Positions 48,224-58,008 of a stretch of 64,000 nucleotides of DNA are shown here, piece after piece. The notes under the pieces were generated by a model. It made no database searches. It was not told the DNA's origin and saw only the letters and a program-made list of their open reading frames with translations. The stretch is taken from assembly GCF_026625725.1 (NCBI RefSeq), contig NZ_CP113060.1, positions 2,176,001-2,240,000 of the forward strand, given 5' to 3'. The DNA comes from Pseudomonas sp. SL4(2022) (lineage in GTDB: Bacteria; Pseudomonadota; Gammaproteobacteria; Pseudomonadales; Pseudomonadaceae). Made by a program: the position numbers and the translations under genes. Position 1 is the stretch's first letter. Every line of letters starts with the position of its first letter.

Positions 48224-50224
48224 ATGCCCAGCCGTCGTGAGCGAGCCAATGCCATTCGTGCCCTCAGCATGGATGCCGTGCAGAAAGCCAACAGCGGCCA
48301 CCCCGGTGCCCCGATGGGCATGGCGGATATCGCCGAAGTCCTGTGGCGTGACTTCCTCAAGCACAACCCGAGCAACCCGAAATTCGCCGACCGTGACCGC
48401 TTTGTGCTGTCTAACGGCCACGGCTCGATGCTGATTTATTCGCTGCTGCACCTGACCGGCTACGACCTGTCGATCGACGACCTGAAAAACTTCCGTCAAC
48501 TGCACAGCAAAACCCCAGGTCACCCGGAATACGGCTACACCCCGGGCGTGGAAACCACCACCGGCCCGCTGGGGCAGGGCATCGCCAACGCCGTCGGTTT
48601 CGCCATTGCCGAGAAGGTGCTGGGCGCGCAGTTCAACCGTGACGGCCACCAGATCGTTGACCACTTCACCTACGCCTTCCTCGGCGACGGCTGCATGATG
48701 GAAGGCATCAGCCATGAAGTCTGCTCGCTGGCTGGCACTCTGGGTCTGGGCAAACTGGTCGCGTTCTACGACGACAATGGCATCTCCATCGACGGCGAAG
48801 TCGAAGGCTGGTTCACCGATGACACGCCCAAGCGCTTTGAAGCCTACGGCTGGCAGGTGATTCGCAACGTTGACGGTCACGATGCCGAAGAAATCAAAAC
48901 CGCCATCGAAACCGCCCGTGCCGAGCACGAACGTCCGACCCTGATCTGCTGCAAAACCACCATCGGTTTTGGCTCGCCAAATAAAGGCGGCAAGGAAGAG
49001 TGCCACGGTGCACCGCTGGGCCTCGATGAAATCGCCCTGACCCGCGCCACCCTCGGCTGGAACCATGGCCCGTTTGAGATTCCGGCTGATATCTATGCCG
49101 AATGGGACGCCAAAGCGGCCGGCGCCAAGGCCGAGGCCGAGTGGGATCAACGTTTCGCGGCCTACGCCGCGGCTTACCCGGAACTGGCCAGCGAATTCAA
49201 ACGCCGTATAAGCGGTGAGTTGCCGGCAGACTTCGCCGCCAAAGCGGCTGCTTACATTCAAGAAGTCGCCGACAAAGGCGAAACCATCGCCAGCCGCAAG
49301 GCCAGCCAGAACGCGCTGAACGCCTTCGGCCCGCTGTTGCCGGAATTCCTCGGTGGTTCGGCTGACCTGGCCGGCTCCAACCTCACGCTGTGGAAAGGCT
49401 GCAAAGGTGTGTCGGCTGACGACGCCTCCGGCAACTACATGTTCTACGGTGTGCGCGAGTTCGGCATGAGCGCGATCATGAACGGCGTGGCCCTGCATGG
49501 CGGCTTTGTGCCCTACGGCGCGACCTTCCTGATCTTTATGGAGTACGCACGTAACGCGGTGCGCATGTCGGCGTTGATGAAACAGCGCGTGCTGTATGTG
49601 TTCACCCACGACTCCATTGGCCTGGGCGAAGACGGCCCGACTCACCAGCCAATCGAGCAGCTGGCCAGCCTGCGCGGTACACCGAATCTCGACACCTGGC
49701 GTCCCTGCGATGCCGTGGAGTCGGCGGTGGCGTGGAAGTACGCCATCGAGCGTGCTGACGGCCCAAGCGCGCTGATCTTCAGCCGGCAGAACCTGCCGCA
49801 CCAGTCGCGTGATGCCCAGCAGCTTAGTGATATTGAACGTGGCGGTTACGTGCTCAAAGACTGTGCCGGTGAGCCGGAGCTGATCCTGATCGCCACCGGT
49901 TCGGAAATCGGCCTGGCCGTTGCCGCCTACGACAAACTGACCGCCGCAGGCCGTTCGGTGCGCGTGGTGTCGATGCCGTCGACCAGCGTCTTCGACCAGC
50001 AGGACGCCGGCTACAAGCAGGCCGTGCTGCCGCTGCAAGTCAGCGCACGCATCGCCATCGAAGCTTCGCATGCCGACTACTGGTACAAGTACGTCGGTCT
50101 GGAAGGCCGCATCATCGGCATGACCACCTTCGGTGAGTCGGCCCCGGCGGCGCAGTTGTTCGAGGAGTTCGGCTTTACCGTCGAAAACATCCTGGAAACC
50201 GCTGCCGACCTGCTCGACGCCTGA
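48224..50224 (+). CDS. tkt: Transketolase
   Basis: A 666-residue thiamine-diphosphate enzyme of the pentose phosphate pathway. Motifs: [39 protein letters not shown], the ThDP site [40 protein letters not shown]. The start at 48224 follows AGGAGA. It heads the carbon-metabolism run tkt-epd-pgk-fba. Confidence 0.98.
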   Translation: MPSRRERANAIRALSMDAVQKANSGHPGAPMGMADIAEVLWRDFLKHNPSNPKFADRDRFVLSNGHGSMLIYSLLHLTGYDLSIDDLKNFRQLHSKTPGHPEYGYTPGVETTTGPLGQGIANAVGFAIAEKVLGAQFNRDGHQIVDHFTYAFLGDGCMMEGISHEVCSLAGTLGLGKLVAFYDDNGISIDGEVEGWFTDDTPKRFEAYGWQVIRNVDGHDAEEIKTAIETARAEHERPTLICCKTTIGFGSPNKGGKEECHGAPLGLDEIALTRATLGWNHGPFEIPADIYAEWDAKAAGAKAEAEWDQRFAAYAAAYPELASEFKRRISGELPADFAAKAAAYIQEVADKGETIASRKASQNALNAFGPLLPEFLGGSADLAGSNLTLWKGCKGVSADDASGNYMFYGVREFGMSAIMNGVALHGGFVPYGATFLIFMEYARNAVRMSALMKQRVLYVFTHDSIGLGEDGPTHQPIEQLASLRGTPNLDTWRPCDAVESAVAWKYAIERADGPSALIFSRQNLPHQSRDAQQLSDIERGGYVLKDCAGEPELILIATGSEIGLAVAAYDKLTAAGRSVRVVSMPSTSVFDQQDAGYKQAVLPLQVSARIAIEASHADYWYKYVGLEGRIIGMTTFGESAPAAQLFEEFGFTVENILETAADLLDA

Positions 50225-50238
50225 GTGAGAACGACGCC

Positions 50239-50309
50239 GTAGGGTGGATGAACGTCTTTTCATCCACCGTTACACCGCCGGTGGATCGATGAAGCACGAT
50301 CCACCCTAC
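50239..50309. repeat. Short intergenic inverted-repeat element, copy C (GTAGGGTGGATG...ATCCACCCTAC)
   Basis: A 71-base element between tkt and epd whose ends match copy A, with internal CATCCACCG and CGGTGGATCGATG. It occupies most of the 103-base gap and ends 18 bases before the epd start. Confidence 0.82.
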
Positions 50310-50327
50310 GTTCAGCCGAGAGACCCG

Positions 50328-51383
50328 ATGTCCAAGCGTCCCTATCGAATCGCCCTCAACGGTTACGGCCGCATCGGCCGCTGCGTGCTGCGTGCGTTGC
50401 ATGAGCGTGGCGACGGGGCGCAACTGGAAATCGTGGCGCTGAATGACCTGGCCGATCAGGCCAGCATCGAATACCTGACGCGTTTCGACTCCACCCATGG
50501 CCGCTTCCCCGGCGAGGTGCAGGTCGACGGTGATTGCCTGCACATCAATGGCGATTGCGTCAAAGTGCTGCGGCAGGCCACGCCGGAAGGTGTTGACTGG
50601 GCGGCGCTGGGCATCGACCTGTTGCTCGAGTGTTCCGGTCAATACACCAGCCGTGGCGAGGCGCAGCGTTTTATCGAGGCGGGTGCGCCGCGCGTGCTGC
50701 TCTCGCAGCCGATGGCCAGCGAGGCGGATATCGACGCCACGGTGGTGTTCGGGGTTAATCAGAGCAACTTGACTGGCCGCGAGCGGCTGGTGTCGAACGC
50801 CTCCTGCACCACCAATTGCGGCGTGCCGCTGCTCAAATTGCTCAACGAGACGGTGGGTATCGAGTATGTATCGATCACCACCATCCACTCGGCGATGAAC
50901 GATCAGCCGGTGATTGACGCCTACCACCACGAAGACCTGCGCCGCACGCGCTCGGCCTTTCAGTCGGTGATTCCGGTGTCCACCGGGTTGGCGCGCGGGA
51001 TCGAACGCCTGCTGCCGGAGTTGGCCGGGCGCATTCAGGCCAAGGCCATGCGCGTGCCGACGGTGAACGTCTCCTGCCTGGACATCACCCTGCAGACTGC
51101 CCGCGACACCTCGGCCGCCGAGATCAATGCCGTGCTGCGTGAAGCCTCGTTAAACGGCCCGCTCAAGGGCTTGCTGGCCTACACCGAACTGCCGCACGCC
51201 AGTTGCGACTTTAACCACGACCCGCACTCGGCGATTGTCGATGGCAGCCAGACCCGCGTCTCCGGGCCGCGTCTGGTTAACCTGCTGGCCTGGTTCGACA
51301 ACGAGTGGGGGTTTGCCAACCGCATGCTCGATGTCGCCGAACATTTTCTTTCCCTGACTACTCCAGCCCCCGTGAAGGACTGA
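50328..51383 (+). CDS. epd: Erythrose-4-phosphate dehydrogenase
   Basis: A 351-residue GAPDH-fold enzyme oxidising erythrose 4-phosphate to 4-phosphoerythronate for pyridoxal phosphate synthesis. The NAD fold is at the N-terminus (IALNGYGRIGRCVLRAL) and the catalytic Cys160 in SNASCTTNC. The position between tkt and pgk and the ELPHASCDFNHDPHSAIVDG segment favour Epd over GapA. The start at 50328 follows GAGAG; the in-frame region upstream is repeat DNA. Three bases separate it from pgk. Confidence 0.94.
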   Translation: MSKRPYRIALNGYGRIGRCVLRALHERGDGAQLEIVALNDLADQASIEYLTRFDSTHGRFPGEVQVDGDCLHINGDCVKVLRQATPEGVDWAALGIDLLLECSGQYTSRGEAQRFIEAGAPRVLLSQPMASEADIDATVVFGVNQSNLTGRERLVSNASCTTNCGVPLLKLLNETVGIEYVSITTIHSAMNDQPVIDAYHHEDLRRTRSAFQSVIPVSTGLARGIERLLPELAGRIQAKAMRVPTVNVSCLDITLQTARDTSAAEINAVLREASLNGPLKGLLAYTELPHASCDFNHDPHSAIVDGSQTRVSGPRLVNLLAWFDNEWGFANRMLDVAEHFLSLTTPAPVKD

Positions 51384-51386
51384 TAT

Positions 51387-52550
51387 ATGACCGTTCTGAA
51401 GATGACCGACCTCGACCTCGCCGGTAAGCGCGTGCTGATCCGCGAAGACCTCAACGTGCCGGTAAAAGACGGCGTGGTGAAGAGCGACGCGCGCATCCTC
51501 GCCTCCCTGCCGACCATCAAACTGGCGCTGGAGAAGGGCGCTGCGGTCATGGTCTGCTCACACCTGGGTCGTCCGACCGAAGGTGAATTCAGCGAAGAAA
51601 ACAGCCTGGCGCCGGTTGCGGCCTACCTGAGCAAGGCCCTGGGCCGCGACGTACCGCTGGTCAAGGACTACCTCGGCGGCGTTGAACTCAAGGCTGGCGA
51701 GATCGTGCTGTTTGAGAACGTGCGCTTCAACAAAGGCGAGAAGAAAAACGCCGATGAGCTGGCCCAGCAATATGCGGCGCTGTGCGATGTGTTCGTCATG
51801 GACGCTTTCGGCACCGCCCACCGCGCCGAAGGCTCGACCCATGGCGTGGCCAAGTTTGCCAAGGTGGCCTGCGCCGGCCCGTTGCTGGCGGCTGAACTGG
51901 ATGCGCTGGGCAAGGCTCTGGGTGCGCCGGCCCGTCCGATGCTGGCCATTGTGGCCGGCTCCAAGGTCTCGACCAAGCTGGACGTGCTCAACTCCCTGGC
52001 CGATATCTGCGACTCGCTGATCGTCGGCGGCGGTATCGCCAACACCTTCCTCGCCGCTGCCGGTCTGCCGGTGGGCAAATCCCTGTATGAAGCCGACTTG
52101 GTCGACACGGCCAAAGCCATTGCCGCCAAAGTCAGCGTGCCGCTGCCGGTTGATGTGGTGGTGGCCAAGGCCTTTGCTGAAGATGCCGAAGCGACCGTTA
52201 AAGCGGTGGCTGATGTGGCCGAAGACGACATGATCCTCGACATCGGCCCGCAGACGGCGGCCATGTTTGCCGAGATGCTTAAAGCCTCCAGCACCATTCT
52301 CTGGAACGGCCCGGTCGGCGTGTTCGAATTTGACCAGTTCGGCAATGGCACCAAGGCCCTGGCCCTGGCCATCGCGGAAAGCTCGGCGTTCTCCATTGCT
52401 GGCGGTGGCGATACCCTGGCGGCCATCGACAAGTACGGCGTGGCGGCGAATATCTCCTACATTTCCACCGGCGGCGGTGCGTTCCTCGAATTTGTTGAGG
52501 GCAAGGTGCTGCCGGCCGTGGCCGTACTCGAAGCGCGCGCCAACGCATGA
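51387..52550 (+). CDS. pgk: Phosphoglycerate kinase
   Basis: A 387-residue glycolytic/gluconeogenic kinase: [28 protein letters not shown], the substrate loop [23 protein letters not shown], and the nucleotide-binding WNGPVGVFE and GGGDTLAAI. It directly follows epd. Confidence 0.98.
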   Translation: MTVLKMTDLDLAGKRVLIREDLNVPVKDGVVKSDARILASLPTIKLALEKGAAVMVCSHLGRPTEGEFSEENSLAPVAAYLSKALGRDVPLVKDYLGGVELKAGEIVLFENVRFNKGEKKNADELAQQYAALCDVFVMDAFGTAHRAEGSTHGVAKFAKVACAGPLLAAELDALGKALGAPARPMLAIVAGSKVSTKLDVLNSLADICDSLIVGGGIANTFLAAAGLPVGKSLYEADLVDTAKAIAAKVSVPLPVDVVVAKAFAEDAEATVKAVADVAEDDMILDIGPQTAAMFAEMLKASSTILWNGPVGVFEFDQFGNGTKALALAIAESSAFSIAGGGDTLAAIDKYGVAANISYISTGGGAFLEFVEGKVLPAVAVLEARANA

Positions 52551-52576
52551 TCAGTCTCATCAGGGAGCCTTTTGCG

Positions 52577-52897
52577 ATGCTCAAGCGCAGCACTGTACTA
52601 GCGTTGCTCAGTTTGCTTGGCGCTTGCGCCAGCCAACCTGCACCGTCTGATAGCTGGACGCGCTGGGTATGCGACAGCCAAACCGAAGTGCTGTGGCGCT
52701 TTGCCGATAGCAGCCAGGCATCGGTTGACGTGCGCCTCGGCGGCAGCGATATCGTTTACCGCCTGACTGAGGAGCCGTCCGGCTCCGGGGTGCTGTACAG
52801 CGATGGTCTGCTGTCTTTCCACACCAAGGGTGAAGAAGGGCTGGTGTACTGGACAGCCAACGACGACCTGATCGGTCGCGGTTGTAAGGCACCCTGA
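52577..52897 (+). CDS. Small lipoprotein, MliC (lysozyme inhibitor)-like
   Basis: A 106-residue protein with lipobox LLGAC (Cys17). A compact beta-rich domain with two further cysteines (WVCDSQTE ... GRGCKAP) follows, as in MliC/PliC-type inhibitors of c-type lysozyme. The start at 52577 has GGGAG at good spacing; an ATG overlapping the pgk stop at 52547 is the alternative. It lies between pgk and fba. The assignment to MliC is tentative. Confidence 0.72.
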   Translation: MLKRSTVLALLSLLGACASQPAPSDSWTRWVCDSQTEVLWRFADSSQASVDVRLGGSDIVYRLTEEPSGSGVLYSDGLLSFHTKGEEGLVYWTANDDLIGRGCKAP

Positions 52898-52911
52898 GCA
52901 CGATTTGAATA

Positions 52912-52968
52912 CAGGCCGGGTTCACCCCGGTCTGAATGACTTGAATAGCGCCTGCCCCTGCGGCAGGC
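52912..52968. other. Two hairpins between the lipoprotein gene and fba
   Basis: CAGGCCGGG/CCCGGTCTG (52912-52934, one G-T pair) and GCCTGCC/GGCAGGC (52950-52968) form successive stems, each followed by a similar phrase (GAATGA). There is no T-run. They may be a processing or attenuation signal ahead of fba. Confidence 0.4.
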
Positions 52969-53006
52969 TTGAATGATTAACGAGCCCCACCGGGAGAAAG
53001 AACACC

Positions 53007-54071
53007 ATGGCACTTATCAGCATGCGCCAGATGCTCGACCACGCCGCCGAATTCGGCTACGGCGTGCCGGCCTTCAACGTCAATAACCTCGAGCAGATGC
53101 GCGCGATCATGGAAGCGGCCGACAAGACCGATTCCCCGGTGATCGTTCAGGCCTCCGCCGGTGCGCGCAAATACGCCGGTGCGCCGTTTCTGCGCCACCT
53201 GATCCTGGCCGCGATTGAAGAATTCCCGCACATCCCGGTGTGCATGCACCAGGACCACGGCACCAGCCCGGACGTCTGCCAGCGCTCGATCCAACTGGGC
53301 TTCAGCTCGGTGATGATGGACGGTTCGCTGAAAGAAGACGGCAAGACCCCGGCCGACTACGACTACAACGTGCGTGTCACCCAGCAGACCGTTGCCTTTG
53401 CCCACGCCTGCGGCGTGTCGGTGGAAGGTGAGTTGGGTTGCCTGGGCAGCCTGGAAACCGGCATGGCCGGCGAAGAAGACGGCGTTGGCGCGGAAGGCGT
53501 GCTCGATCACAGCCAGATGCTGACCGACCCGGAAGAAGCCGCTGACTTCGTCAAGCGCACTCAGGTCGATGCCCTGGCCATCGCCATCGGCACCAGCCAC
53601 GGCGCGTACAAGTTCACCAAGCCGCCAACCGGTGACATCCTCGCCATCGACCGCATCAAGGAAATCCACAAGCGCATCCCCAACACCCACCTGGTGATGC
53701 ACGGTTCCTCGTCGGTGCCGCAAGAGTGGCTGGCGATCATCAACCAGTACGGCGGCGACATCAAAGAAACCTACGGCGTGCCGGTTGAAGAAATCGTCGA
53801 AGGCATCAAGTACGGCGTGCGCAAGGTCAACATCGACACTGACCTGCGTCTGGCGTCCACCGGTGCCATGCGCCGCCTGATGGCCGAGAACCCGAGCGAG
53901 TTCGACCCGCGCAAGTTCTTCGGTGCCACCGTCACCGCCATGCGCGACATCTGCATCGCCCGTTACGAAGCCTTCGGCACCGCCGGCAATGCCTCGAAGA
54001 TCAAACCGATCTCCCTCGAAGGCATGTTCCAGCGTTATGCCAAGGGTGAGCTGGCCGCCAAGGTCAACTAA
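53007..54071 (+). CDS. fba: Fructose-bisphosphate aldolase, class II
   Basis: A 354-residue zinc aldolase: [16 protein letters not shown], the zinc/active-site stretch [55 protein letters not shown] and [10 protein letters not shown]. It is of the long class IIB type common in Pseudomonas. A terminator follows. Confidence 0.98.
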   Translation: MALISMRQMLDHAAEFGYGVPAFNVNNLEQMRAIMEAADKTDSPVIVQASAGARKYAGAPFLRHLILAAIEEFPHIPVCMHQDHGTSPDVCQRSIQLGFSSVMMDGSLKEDGKTPADYDYNVRVTQQTVAFAHACGVSVEGELGCLGSLETGMAGEEDGVGAEGVLDHSQMLTDPEEAADFVKRTQVDALAIAIGTSHGAYKFTKPPTGDILAIDRIKEIHKRIPNTHLVMHGSSSVPQEWLAIINQYGGDIKETYGVPVEEIVEGIKYGVRKVNIDTDLRLASTGAMRRLMAENPSEFDPRKFFGATVTAMRDICIARYEAFGTAGNASKIKPISLEGMFQRYAKGELAAKVN

Positions 54072-54087
54072 GCCTGTTGCTGCACTG

Positions 54088-54113
54088 AAAGCCCCGCCGA
54101 TGCGGGGCTTTTT
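54088..54113 (+). terminator. Rho-independent terminator of fba
   Basis: AAGCCCCGC and GCGGGGCTT pair over a four-base loop, and the stem runs into five T residues, 17 bases after the fba stop. Confidence 0.93.
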
Positions 54114-54149
54114 GTTGGCTATGCCCCCGTGTTGTGGTGCATGCGCTGG

Positions 54150-54235
54150 GTAGGTTGGGTTGAGGAACAACGCGACGAAGCCCAACGAGACCGGCCGCTA
54201 CTTGTTGGGCTTCGCTGCGCTCAACAGCAACCTAC
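54150..54235. repeat. Intergenic inverted-repeat element (GTAGGTTGGG ... AACCTAC type)
   Basis: An 86-base element starts GTAGGTTGGGTTGAG and ends CTCAACAGCAACCTAC. Inside, GCGACGAAGCCCAAC faces GTTGGGCTTCGCTGCGC, giving a long fold-back. It is distinct from the GTAGGGTGGAT family. Similar GTTGGGCTTCGCTGCGCTCA elements are frequent in Pseudomonas intergenic DNA (from memory). Confidence 0.75.
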
Positions 54236-54290
54236 GACTTGGTGCCTCATCGCGTGCAATAGCTACAGAGTCGTTATCTGGGAGGTATCT

Positions 54291-54716
54291 ATGACGAGGT
54301 TGATCGGGCTGTTCGGTGTACTCGCTGCATTGGCCGGCTGTGCCCATCAGCCACCAGTGAGCGGGCCGCCCGTTAACGTGGTGGTGGCGAGCGATCCGCA
54401 GCAGTGCGCCACCCGCGCCGAGTGCACGACCAAGACCGCACGCACGCTGCTGTTTGTCTACGACTACGCCGCCGCCGGCGCGCCGCTGGTGCAGCGTGAA
54501 GGGCGCCTGTTGTTTACCCCGGCCGATGCACCGGGCAGTGATTGGCCGGCGCTCTATCTTCGTCTGGCCGAGGCCGAGCACAGTGCGTTTGCGTTTAACG
54601 GGCAATGCCGAGCGCAGGCGTGTCGGCTGACGGTGGAGCAGCTGTTGCAGATTTACCGCAGCTACCTGGCGGATCAGCCTTGCGCCTTTACTGCGGCGTT
54701 GTGTCGTTTTGAGTAG
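54291..54716 (+). CDS. Hypothetical lipoprotein
   Basis: A 141-residue protein with lipobox LAGC (Cys17). Several cysteines in the mature part (CATRAECTTK, GQCRAQACRL, QPCAFTAALCRF) suggest disulfides and a periplasmic or outer-membrane location. No family recognised. GGGAGG precedes the ATG at ideal spacing. Its last 29 bases overlap the convergent hydrolase gene. Confidence 0.8.
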   Translation: MTRLIGLFGVLAALAGCAHQPPVSGPPVNVVVASDPQQCATRAECTTKTARTLLFVYDYAAAGAPLVQREGRLLFTPADAPGSDWPALYLRLAEAEHSAFAFNGQCRAQACRLTVEQLLQIYRSYLADQPCAFTAALCRFE

Positions 54717-55671
54717 GCAGCGCGGCGAGAAACGCCAGAATCGCCGCCTGCACCCGTGGTGTGTCCTGCGGCGAGAGGATGTCGCCGGCCAGCACATGGT
54801 GTGACGGGTCCTGGGTGTCCGTGAGGGCGACCAGTTGCTTGTGCGCTGAGCCAAAGCGGGCAAAGGCCGCTTCGATGGCGGTGGCGCTGACCACCTGATC
54901 ATCCTGCGAATAGAGCGTGAGAATCGGCGCGCGGATCTGCTCCAGTGGCTGTTCACGCACGTATTTCACCAGCGCCATCATCGGCAGCAGCGCCTGTACC
55001 GGATAGCGATGGCTCCAGTAGCGCGCCTGTTCGGCGTTGCGCGGTTGCCAGTGGTGTTCCGGGCCCAGCAGCAAGGGCACGAAATGACTGGCCCAAGGCC
55101 AGGTCAGCACGGTGGCGGCCGGGTCTTTGGGGGCAAAGTTGGGCGACACCATGACGTAAGCCAGCACCTGCGGGTTATCGCCCTGCAAGGCCAGCCAGGT
55201 GGCCAGGGTGGCGCCGGTCGAGGTGCCGATCACCAGCACCTGTTTACCCAAGCGCTGACCGATCTGCAGGGCTTCCTGGCTGTCCTGCAGCCAGTCGTGC
55301 ACACTGGCCTCGGCCATCGCTGCGCCTGAGCGGCCATGGCCGCTCAGGCGGGTGTAGAACAGGTTGGCGCCCAGTTGCCGGGCCAGTTGATCGCTGAGCG
55401 GCGCGGTTTCCTGGCGAGTGGCTGAGTAACCATGCAGGTAGATGATCGCCAGGTTGGTCTGGCGCTTGTCCGGATGAGCCCAGACGATGGTCTTTTCCGC
55501 ACCGGGCGTGATGCCAGGGTGGCGCGCTTCACTTTCGCTCAGGTAGCGCTCAAGGTCTGCGGGCAGCTGGGCAGGCGTCAGTGGGGTATCGACTGGCGGT
55601 ACGGGACCGAGGCTGAATACTACGGCAAGGAGCGCGAGGGGCAGCGCACCAAAGAACATGGCTTTTTTCAT
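54688..55671 (-). CDS. Alpha/beta hydrolase with N-terminal membrane anchor or signal
   Basis: A 327-residue hydrolase. A hydrophobic N-terminus (MKKAMFFGALPLALLAVVFSLG) is followed by an alpha/beta fold with oxyanion segment YLHGYSATRQE, nucleophile Ser151 (VIGTSTGATLA), Asp in YSQDDQVV (about 255) and His in PSHHVLAGD (about 288). The substrate is unknown; the lid-less serine-aminopeptidase/esterase-like pattern suggests a lipase or esterase. It probably acts in the periplasm. Confidence 0.87.
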   Translation of the reverse strand: MKKAMFFGALPLALLAVVFSLGPVPPVDTPLTPAQLPADLERYLSESEARHPGITPGAEKTIVWAHPDKRQTNLAIIYLHGYSATRQETAPLSDQLARQLGANLFYTRLSGHGRSGAAMAEASVHDWLQDSQEALQIGQRLGKQVLVIGTSTGATLATWLALQGDNPQVLAYVMVSPNFAPKDPAATVLTWPWASHFVPLLLGPEHHWQPRNAEQARYWSHRYPVQALLPMMALVKYVREQPLEQIRAPILTLYSQDDQVVSATAIEAAFARFGSAHKQLVALTDTQDPSHHVLAGDILSPQDTPRVQAAILAFLAALPTQNDTTPQ

Positions 55672-55849
55672 CGTGCGGTTCTTGTGTGAGTTGTTGTTGG
55701 CAGGATGGTTGCCGCCATTCTGCTACAGCGCGGTGCCTGCGCCTATCGCCCATCCGTGTGCGTGGAAAAACCATGTAAAACACCCACTGTATGCCGATGT
55801 ACCGGCTGGTCCATACTCGGCGCACCCCCGCTTCTGGATACTCGCCCAC

Positions 55850-56305
55850 ATGCCAAGCAAACTCCGCACCCTGCTGTACTTCCTGTTTGCCGTGCTGCTG
55901 GCGAGCGCGCTGGGCAGTGTGTTGCAGACCCAGTTCAACCTGGCCAACCTGCAGGCCCTCGGCGCGCCGATGTCGCTGAGCATAAGGCTGCAGACCACCG
56001 GCCTGGATCTGCTCGGTTTCAGCCCGGCCTTCGCGGTGCTGGTGCTGCTCGGCTTCGTCTTTGCCCTGCCCGCCGCCAGCCTGCTGACGCGCAGTTGGCC
56101 ACGTGGGCGTTGGCTGTTGTTTGCCCTGGCTGGGGCGTTGGCGGTGCTGGCGGCGATGACGCTGGCCAATGCACTGCTACCGATGCCAACGCTGATTGGC
56201 GCCAACCGTAGCCTGGCTGGAACCCTCGGGCTGATGGCCTGCGGCAGCCTGGGCACGCTGTTATATGCTGGGCTGGTGCAGCGCTCATCGCCGACGCAAT
56301 CCTGA
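55850..56305 (+). CDS. Hypothetical integral membrane protein
   Basis: A 151-residue protein with about four hydrophobic helices (KLRTLLYFLFAVLLASALGS, FSPAFAVLVLLGFVFALPAA, WLLFALAGALAVLAAMTLAN, LAGTLGLMACGSLGTLLYAG). Family not recognised. The start at 55850 is the last ATG before the first helix. The gene for a PQQ-type dehydrogenase follows 31 bases on and may be cotranscribed. Confidence 0.72.
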   Translation: MPSKLRTLLYFLFAVLLASALGSVLQTQFNLANLQALGAPMSLSIRLQTTGLDLLGFSPAFAVLVLLGFVFALPAASLLTRSWPRGRWLLFALAGALAVLAAMTLANALLPMPTLIGANRSLAGTLGLMACGSLGTLLYAGLVQRSSPTQS

Positions 56306-56336
56306 TAGATCCCTCTGCGAACAAAAGGCCCGAATC

Positions 56337-57437
56337 ATGCTGAATACGTCCCGCGCCCTGTTGTTGCTTGGCCTGCTTGGCAGCAGCCTGGTGCACGCCA
56401 TGGATTACCGCATCGAAACCGTGACCGAAGGCCTGGAGCATCCCTGGTCCCTGGCCTTTCTGCCGGATGGCCGCATGCTGGTGACCGAACGAGTCGGTCG
56501 CCTGCGCATCATCGAGCAGGACGGCAGCCTTAATCCGCAACCTGTCAGCGGAGTGCCCGAGGGGTTTGTCGCCGCCCAAGCCGGGCTGATGGAAGTGCTG
56601 CTTGACCCTGAATTTTCCAGTAATCAGCAGCTTTACCTGAGCTATGCCTACGGTACCTCCCAGGCCAACAACACCCGCCTGAGCAAGGCGCGGCTGGTCG
56701 ATGGTCAGCTGCAGGATGTGCAGGTGCTGTTTACCGCGCAGCCGGCCAAGTCCGGTGCTGCGCATTACGGCGGGCGCATGGCCTGGCTGCCAGACAACAG
56801 CCTGGTGCTGACCCTGGGGGATGGCTTCGACTGGCGCGAGCAGGCCCAGGACCCGAGCAACCACCTCGGCAAGATCGTGCGCCTCAATCGCGATGGCAGC
56901 ATTCCCAAGGACAACCCGCTGGTGGGCCAGGCTGGTGCGGCGGCGGAGATCTACAGCCTGGGTCACCGCAACGTGCAGGGCATCGTCTATGACGACCAGT
57001 TGCAGCGCCTGTACAGCCACGAACATGGCCCACGTGGTGGCGACGAGCTGAACCTGATCAAACCCGGCAACAACTACGGTTGGCCGTTGATCACCTATGG
57101 CATTGACTACACCGGTGCGCAGATTTCGCCGTACACCGAGCTGCCGGGCCTGCAGCAGCCCTTGCTGCACTGGACGCCATCGGTCGCACCGTCGAGCCTG
57201 ACCCAGTACCGCGGTGCACTGTTCCCCGAGTGGCAGGGCGATCTGTTTGCCTCGACCCTGGCTGAGCGCAGCGTGCGTCGTATTCGTGTGCAGGACGGTA
57301 AGCTGGCCGGGCAGGACGTGCTGTTCGAAGAACTGGGCGAGCGTATCCGTGATGTGCGCAGCGGCCCGGACGGTGCCCTGTACCTGCTGACCGACAGCGC
57401 CGAAGGGCGTTTGCTGCGCGTGGTGCCTGCTCGCTGA
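56337..57437 (+). CDS. PQQ-dependent aldose sugar dehydrogenase (YliI/Asd family)
   Basis: A 366-residue secreted beta-propeller: signal peptide (MLNTSRALLLLGLLGSSLVHA), EHPWSLAFLPDGRMLVTERVGRL, AHYGGRMAWLPDNSLVLTLGDG, YSLGHRNVQGIVYD and HEHGPRGGDELNLI, typical of soluble PQQ sugar dehydrogenases. It oxidises aldoses in the periplasm. AAAAGG precedes the ATG at good spacing. Confidence 0.92.
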   Translation: MLNTSRALLLLGLLGSSLVHAMDYRIETVTEGLEHPWSLAFLPDGRMLVTERVGRLRIIEQDGSLNPQPVSGVPEGFVAAQAGLMEVLLDPEFSSNQQLYLSYAYGTSQANNTRLSKARLVDGQLQDVQVLFTAQPAKSGAAHYGGRMAWLPDNSLVLTLGDGFDWREQAQDPSNHLGKIVRLNRDGSIPKDNPLVGQAGAAAEIYSLGHRNVQGIVYDDQLQRLYSHEHGPRGGDELNLIKPGNNYGWPLITYGIDYTGAQISPYTELPGLQQPLLHWTPSVAPSSLTQYRGALFPEWQGDLFASTLAERSVRRIRVQDGKLAGQDVLFEELGERIRDVRSGPDGALYLLTDSAEGRLLRVVPAR

Positions 57438-57500
57438 CGCTTGTTTGCGGCCGCTGTGCGTTGGTCGGACAATCGGCCGCTATTTTAAAGGCCATGCCTC

Positions 57501-57947
57501 ATGGATGAGTTCAATCCCTATGCGCCACCCGCGGCCCATCCGGCGGCTGAGTTGCCCAGCCGTCCGTCGGGCTATCGGCTGTACCTGGCCTGCAACCTGT
57601 TGTATGCCGCCCTGACATTCGTGGCGCTGTTGATGCTGCTGTCGGGCGGGCGTATTCGTCTGGCGGTAACGGACTTGCTGGTGGTCGGTATCTTTATCGC
57701 GCCGGTGATCAGTTGTTGGCTGGTGGCAGCGAGTTACTCCAAGGCGTTTCGTTACTGGCGCTTTGTTCAGGCTCTGATAACCGCCGTGTTGTTGGTGTTC
57801 TGCCTGGATGACCTGGGGCGCGGCACACTTGCCGGTATTGGACTGTTCATGACTCTGATCAATGCCCTTTCGCTGCTCGCCGCAAGCCATTTCTACCTAC
57901 GCCAGCAGGCTGTTGCCCGCCCTGCCAGTGTGGTGCAGAACGGTTAG
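57501..57947 (+). CDS. Hypothetical membrane protein with N-terminal NPYAPP motif
   Basis: A 148-residue protein with four predicted helices. The N-terminal MDEFNPYAPPAA signature is seen on many small uncharacterised membrane proteins. No function can be assigned. It lies between the aldose dehydrogenase gene and the metallopeptidase gene on the same strand. Confidence 0.75.
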   Translation: MDEFNPYAPPAAHPAAELPSRPSGYRLYLACNLLYAALTFVALLMLLSGGRIRLAVTDLLVVGIFIAPVISCWLVAASYSKAFRYWRFVQALITAVLLVFCLDDLGRGTLAGIGLFMTLINALSLLAASHFYLRQQAVARPASVVQNG

Positions 57948-58008
57948 GCCTGCGTGTAGCCCTCAGCTGGCGTTACACTGCCGGTCTTTCTGCTGTTCTG
58001 TTGCTGAG

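Noticed and set aside
48218-50263. Long open frame of 681 codons on the minus strand across tkt
   Set aside because: Fully antisense to transketolase; the translation shows no family similarity and results from the codon bias of a GC-rich gene.
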